DNA of 15,513 bases. It comes from JBBAFB01 sp041655595. GTDB taxonomy: Bacteria; Bacillota; DULZ01. A model generated the notes under the pieces. It made no database searches. It saw only the letters and a program-made list of their open reading frames with translations, and had not been told where the DNA came from. The translations under genes and the position numbers were made by a program. The stretch lies in assembly GCA_041655595.1 (NCBI GenBank), contig JBBAFB010000044.1:1-15513 (forward strand), given 5' to 3'. Numbering within the stretch: the stretch's first letter is position 1; every line of letters starts with the position of its first letter. Shown here piece after piece: positions 13,867 through 15,513 of this stretch.

Positions 13867-15327
13867 ATGGATTACATACAAGGTGAAAGCAGATACCAAA
13901 TCAACCTCTTTCCAGAAAGCATAGACGAATATATAGCAAATGACAACCCTGTAAGAGTAATAGACCATTACGTTGATGGCCTGGACATAAAAAAGCTTGG
14001 TTTTACCAAAGCGGAGCTTGCCAAAACAGGAAGGCCTCCGTATAATCCAAAAGACTTGTTAAAGCTTTACCTTTATGGATACCTAAATAGAATTCGCTCA
14101 TCAAGAAGACTAGAACACGAAGCTGGAAGAAACCTTGAAGTAATTTGGCTTTTAAACAGACTGAAACCTGATTTCAAAACTATAGCCGATTTTAGAAAAA
14201 ATAACAAAAAAGCTCTAAGAAGATTATTTCGGGATTTTAACAAACTTTGTGATGAATGGGAACTCTTCGGCAAGGAAATGGCAGCCATAGATGGCACAAA
14301 ATTTAAAGCAGTAAATTCAAAAAAGAATAATTTTGATAAGAAAAAAATAGAGCGCCATCTTAAATATATTGATGAAAAAATTGAAAAATATATGAAGGAG
14401 CTTGATGAAACAGATATAGCCGAAGCTAATGATAGAAAACTTAGCGACGAAGAAATCAAAACAATACTAGAGGAACTAGAAAAGCGGAAAGAAAAACATG
14501 AGAACCGCCGGCAAAAACTAGAAGATAGCGGGCAGTCTGAAATCTCTACCACTGATCCTGATTCCAGAAGAATGTCCGGCAGCAACAATGGTATTGATAT
14601 GGCCTATAATGTCCAAACAACCGTAGACGCGGAACACAAGCTAATTTTAGATTTCAAAGTCACAAACAACCCTGCAGATATGGGGCAACTTGGCAACATG
14701 GCGCTCAGGGCTAAGGAGCTATTTCAAGGTAAAGAATTTGAAGTCTTAGCAGATAAAGGTTATTACAAGGCCGATGACCTAAAGTTATGTGTAGAAAATG
14801 GAATCACCCCATATGTTGCCAAGCAAAACTATTCCAATGGAACCGGCGATAAAGATTTTTACAGTGATAAATTTATTTACAATAAAGACAAGAACGTCTA
14901 TATATGCCCAAAGGGGCAAGAACTGAATTATTGGCGAATCCGTAGGGAAAAAGGTGAAGTTATCGGTTACGCCTTTAAAAATTATGCCGCCTGTTCCGGA
15001 TGCCCAGTTAAGGAACGTTGCACAAAAAGTAAACAAGGTCGAACTGTTTTTCGTCATGTGGATCAGGATTTTTTAGACACGATTGATTTGCAAACCGAAC
15101 TTTGCAAAGATAAATATCGATTACGGCAAACAATTGTGGAACACCCCTTTGGAACGATTAAACGGGGGTTTGATTCCTCCTATCTACTAACGAGGGGTAA
15201 AGCCTCAGTGACCGGGGAGCTATCACTAACCTTTTTAGCCTACAACTTAAAAAGGGTAATTAATATCCTAGGAGTTGAGGGGATTTTAAAAAGGTTGGCT
15301 AAGACAAGGCCACTGGTGTCCAACTAG
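13867..15327 (+). CDS. IS1182-family transposase (DDE)
   Basis: 486 residues. ATG 13867 is preferred to the longer frame from 13825 because AAAGGTGAT sits directly upstream and MDYIQGESRYQ is the usual family start. The N-terminal DUF772-type DNA-binding part (about 15-115, with TGRPPYNPKDLLKLYLYGY) is followed by a lysine/glutamate-rich coiled-coil insertion (about 155-220) that splits the RNase-H-like catalytic domain. The catalytic triad is visible: Asp142 in AAIDGTKFKA, Asp296 in VLADKGYY and Glu425 in VEHPFGTIKRGF. A Cys cluster (Cys347, Cys376, Cys379, Cys385) may bind zinc. All elements are present and no stop or frameshift is seen, so the enzyme is likely functional. Confidence 0.93.
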   Translation: MDYIQGESRYQINLFPESIDEYIANDNPVRVIDHYVDGLDIKKLGFTKAELAKTGRPPYNPKDLLKLYLYGYLNRIRSSRRLEHEAGRNLEVIWLLNRLKPDFKTIADFRKNNKKALRRLFRDFNKLCDEWELFGKEMAAIDGTKFKAVNSKKNNFDKKKIERHLKYIDEKIEKYMKELDETDIAEANDRKLSDEEIKTILEELEKRKEKHENRRQKLEDSGQSEISTTDPDSRRMSGSNNGIDMAYNVQTTVDAEHKLILDFKVTNNPADMGQLGNMALRAKELFQGKEFEVLADKGYYKADDLKLCVENGITPYVAKQNYSNGTGDKDFYSDKFIYNKDKNVYICPKGQELNYWRIRREKGEVIGYAFKNYAACSGCPVKERCTKSKQGRTVFRHVDQDFLDTIDLQTELCKDKYRLRQTIVEHPFGTIKRGFDSSYLLTRGKASVTGELSLTFLAYNLKRVINILGVEGILKRLAKTRPLVSN

Positions 15328-15342
15328 GACGCCGCTTTTTTT
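15315..15342 (+). terminator. Intrinsic terminator overlapping the transposase stop
   Basis: GGTGTCC (15315-15321) pairs with GGACGCC (15327-15333), seven pairs with one G-T, around the five-base loop AACTA, and is followed by GC and seven T (15336-15342). The TAG stop (15325-15327) lies in the loop and stem edge, so transcription ends right at the end of the gene. Confidence 0.65.
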
Positions 15343-15449
15343 ATCCTTTGCTGTAAAAAAAGCAAAATGGCATTTTTGACCGGTTTTCATGGTAAAGATG
15401 GTAAAAAGGGCGGGAAACTGGCTGGCAAAGGGGACACTTTTAACACGGC

Positions 15450-15470
15450 CTGACGTCCCCCTGTGTCACT
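15450..15470 (-). repeat. IS right terminal inverted repeat
   Basis: This is the exact reverse complement of the left end at 13760-13780 (21 of 21 bases). It lies about 120 bases after the transposase stop. Confidence 0.9.
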
Positions 15471-15501
15471 GTAGTATTTTTTAAAAAAAAGAGGAATTTT
15501 G

Positions 15502-15513
15502 TTGAAAGCCTTG
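15502..15513 (+). CDS. Possible start of a further gene, cut by window edge
   Basis: TTG at 15502 reads MKAL to the end of the window and is preceded by AAAAGAGG (GAGG 15491-15494) at a spacing of seven bases. Only four codons are visible, so this rests on the ribosome binding site alone. It would lie 31 bases after the IS right end. Confidence 0.25.

Larger units (their letters stand above)
13760..15470 (+). mobile_element. Complete IS1182-family insertion sequence (about 1711 bp)
   Basis: It has one transposase gene between perfect inverted ends, 13760-13780 and 15450-15470, which begin AGTGACACAGGGGGACGTCA when read inward. Similarity continues weakly for about nine more bases. The transposase frame is intact, with its own terminator, so the element looks recent and possibly active. 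No clear target-site duplication is seen: the flanks are ...AAATATTAG and GTAGTATTTT... The outer base of each end is uncertain by one. Confidence 0.85.

Noticed and set aside
14073..14588. 171-residue minus-strand frame within the transposase gene
   Set aside because: It is a serine/leucine-rich shadow of the Lys/Glu-rich coiled-coil part of the transposase; no ribosome binding site or family signal.

Overview
The window looks like a chromosomal segment of a low-to-medium G+C Gram-positive anaerobe of the Clostridia/Peptococcaceae type (Desulfotomaculum-like). This is inferred from strong AGGAGG-type ribosome binding sites, GTG/TTG starts, Gram-positive lipoproteins and, above all, three intact secreted proteins that share the paired 'copper amine oxidase N-terminal' stalk domain, which such genomes carry in many copies. 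No species can be fixed from the sequence alone. No tRNA, rRNA, CRISPR array or phage module was seen.

Layout. Bases 1-367 are the 3' end of a stalk-protein gene followed by eight codons of a lipase-like gene; both match a complete pair at 7328-10077. Next come a small lipoprotein gene (411-899) and, convergent to it, a secreted stalk + glycoside hydrolase 18 gene (918-2195, minus strand). An AT-rich gap (2196-2630) holds a possible 32-residue membrane peptide whose reading frame crosses a canonical A-AAA-AAG slip site. A polytopic membrane protein (2631-3095) and a stalk + PQQ-type beta-propeller protein (3253-4977) follow. Bases 4978-5849 are a gene graveyard with broken coding frames and two IS-end-like repeats. 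A GNAT acetyltransferase (5850-6362) comes next, then a close-packed group: lipoprotein (6488-7285), stalk protein (7328-8869), DUF2974-type alpha/beta hydrolase (8917-10077) and a membrane-anchored BamE-like small protein (10167-10538). A second degenerate stretch (10539-11106) ends in a hairpin leader before a full-length rifampicin-phosphotransferase-like gene (11107-13764). A complete IS1182-family element with perfect 21-bp terminal inverted repeats (13760-15470) sits exactly on the stop codon of that gene.

How it fits together. Most genes encode envelope or secreted proteins, apparently displayed on a common stalk module with different effector parts (GH18, propeller, unknown). An about 80-bp near-identical repeat lies directly upstream of two of the secreted-protein genes (3141-3223 and 6391-6473) and may be a shared leader or a small mobile repeat. 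Duplication of the stalk/lipase pair, two gene-relic zones and IS-end fragments mark this as a rearranging accessory region. I found no clear new multi-gene system; the best leads are the leader repeat, the possible frameshifted micro-gene and the stalk/lipase cassette.
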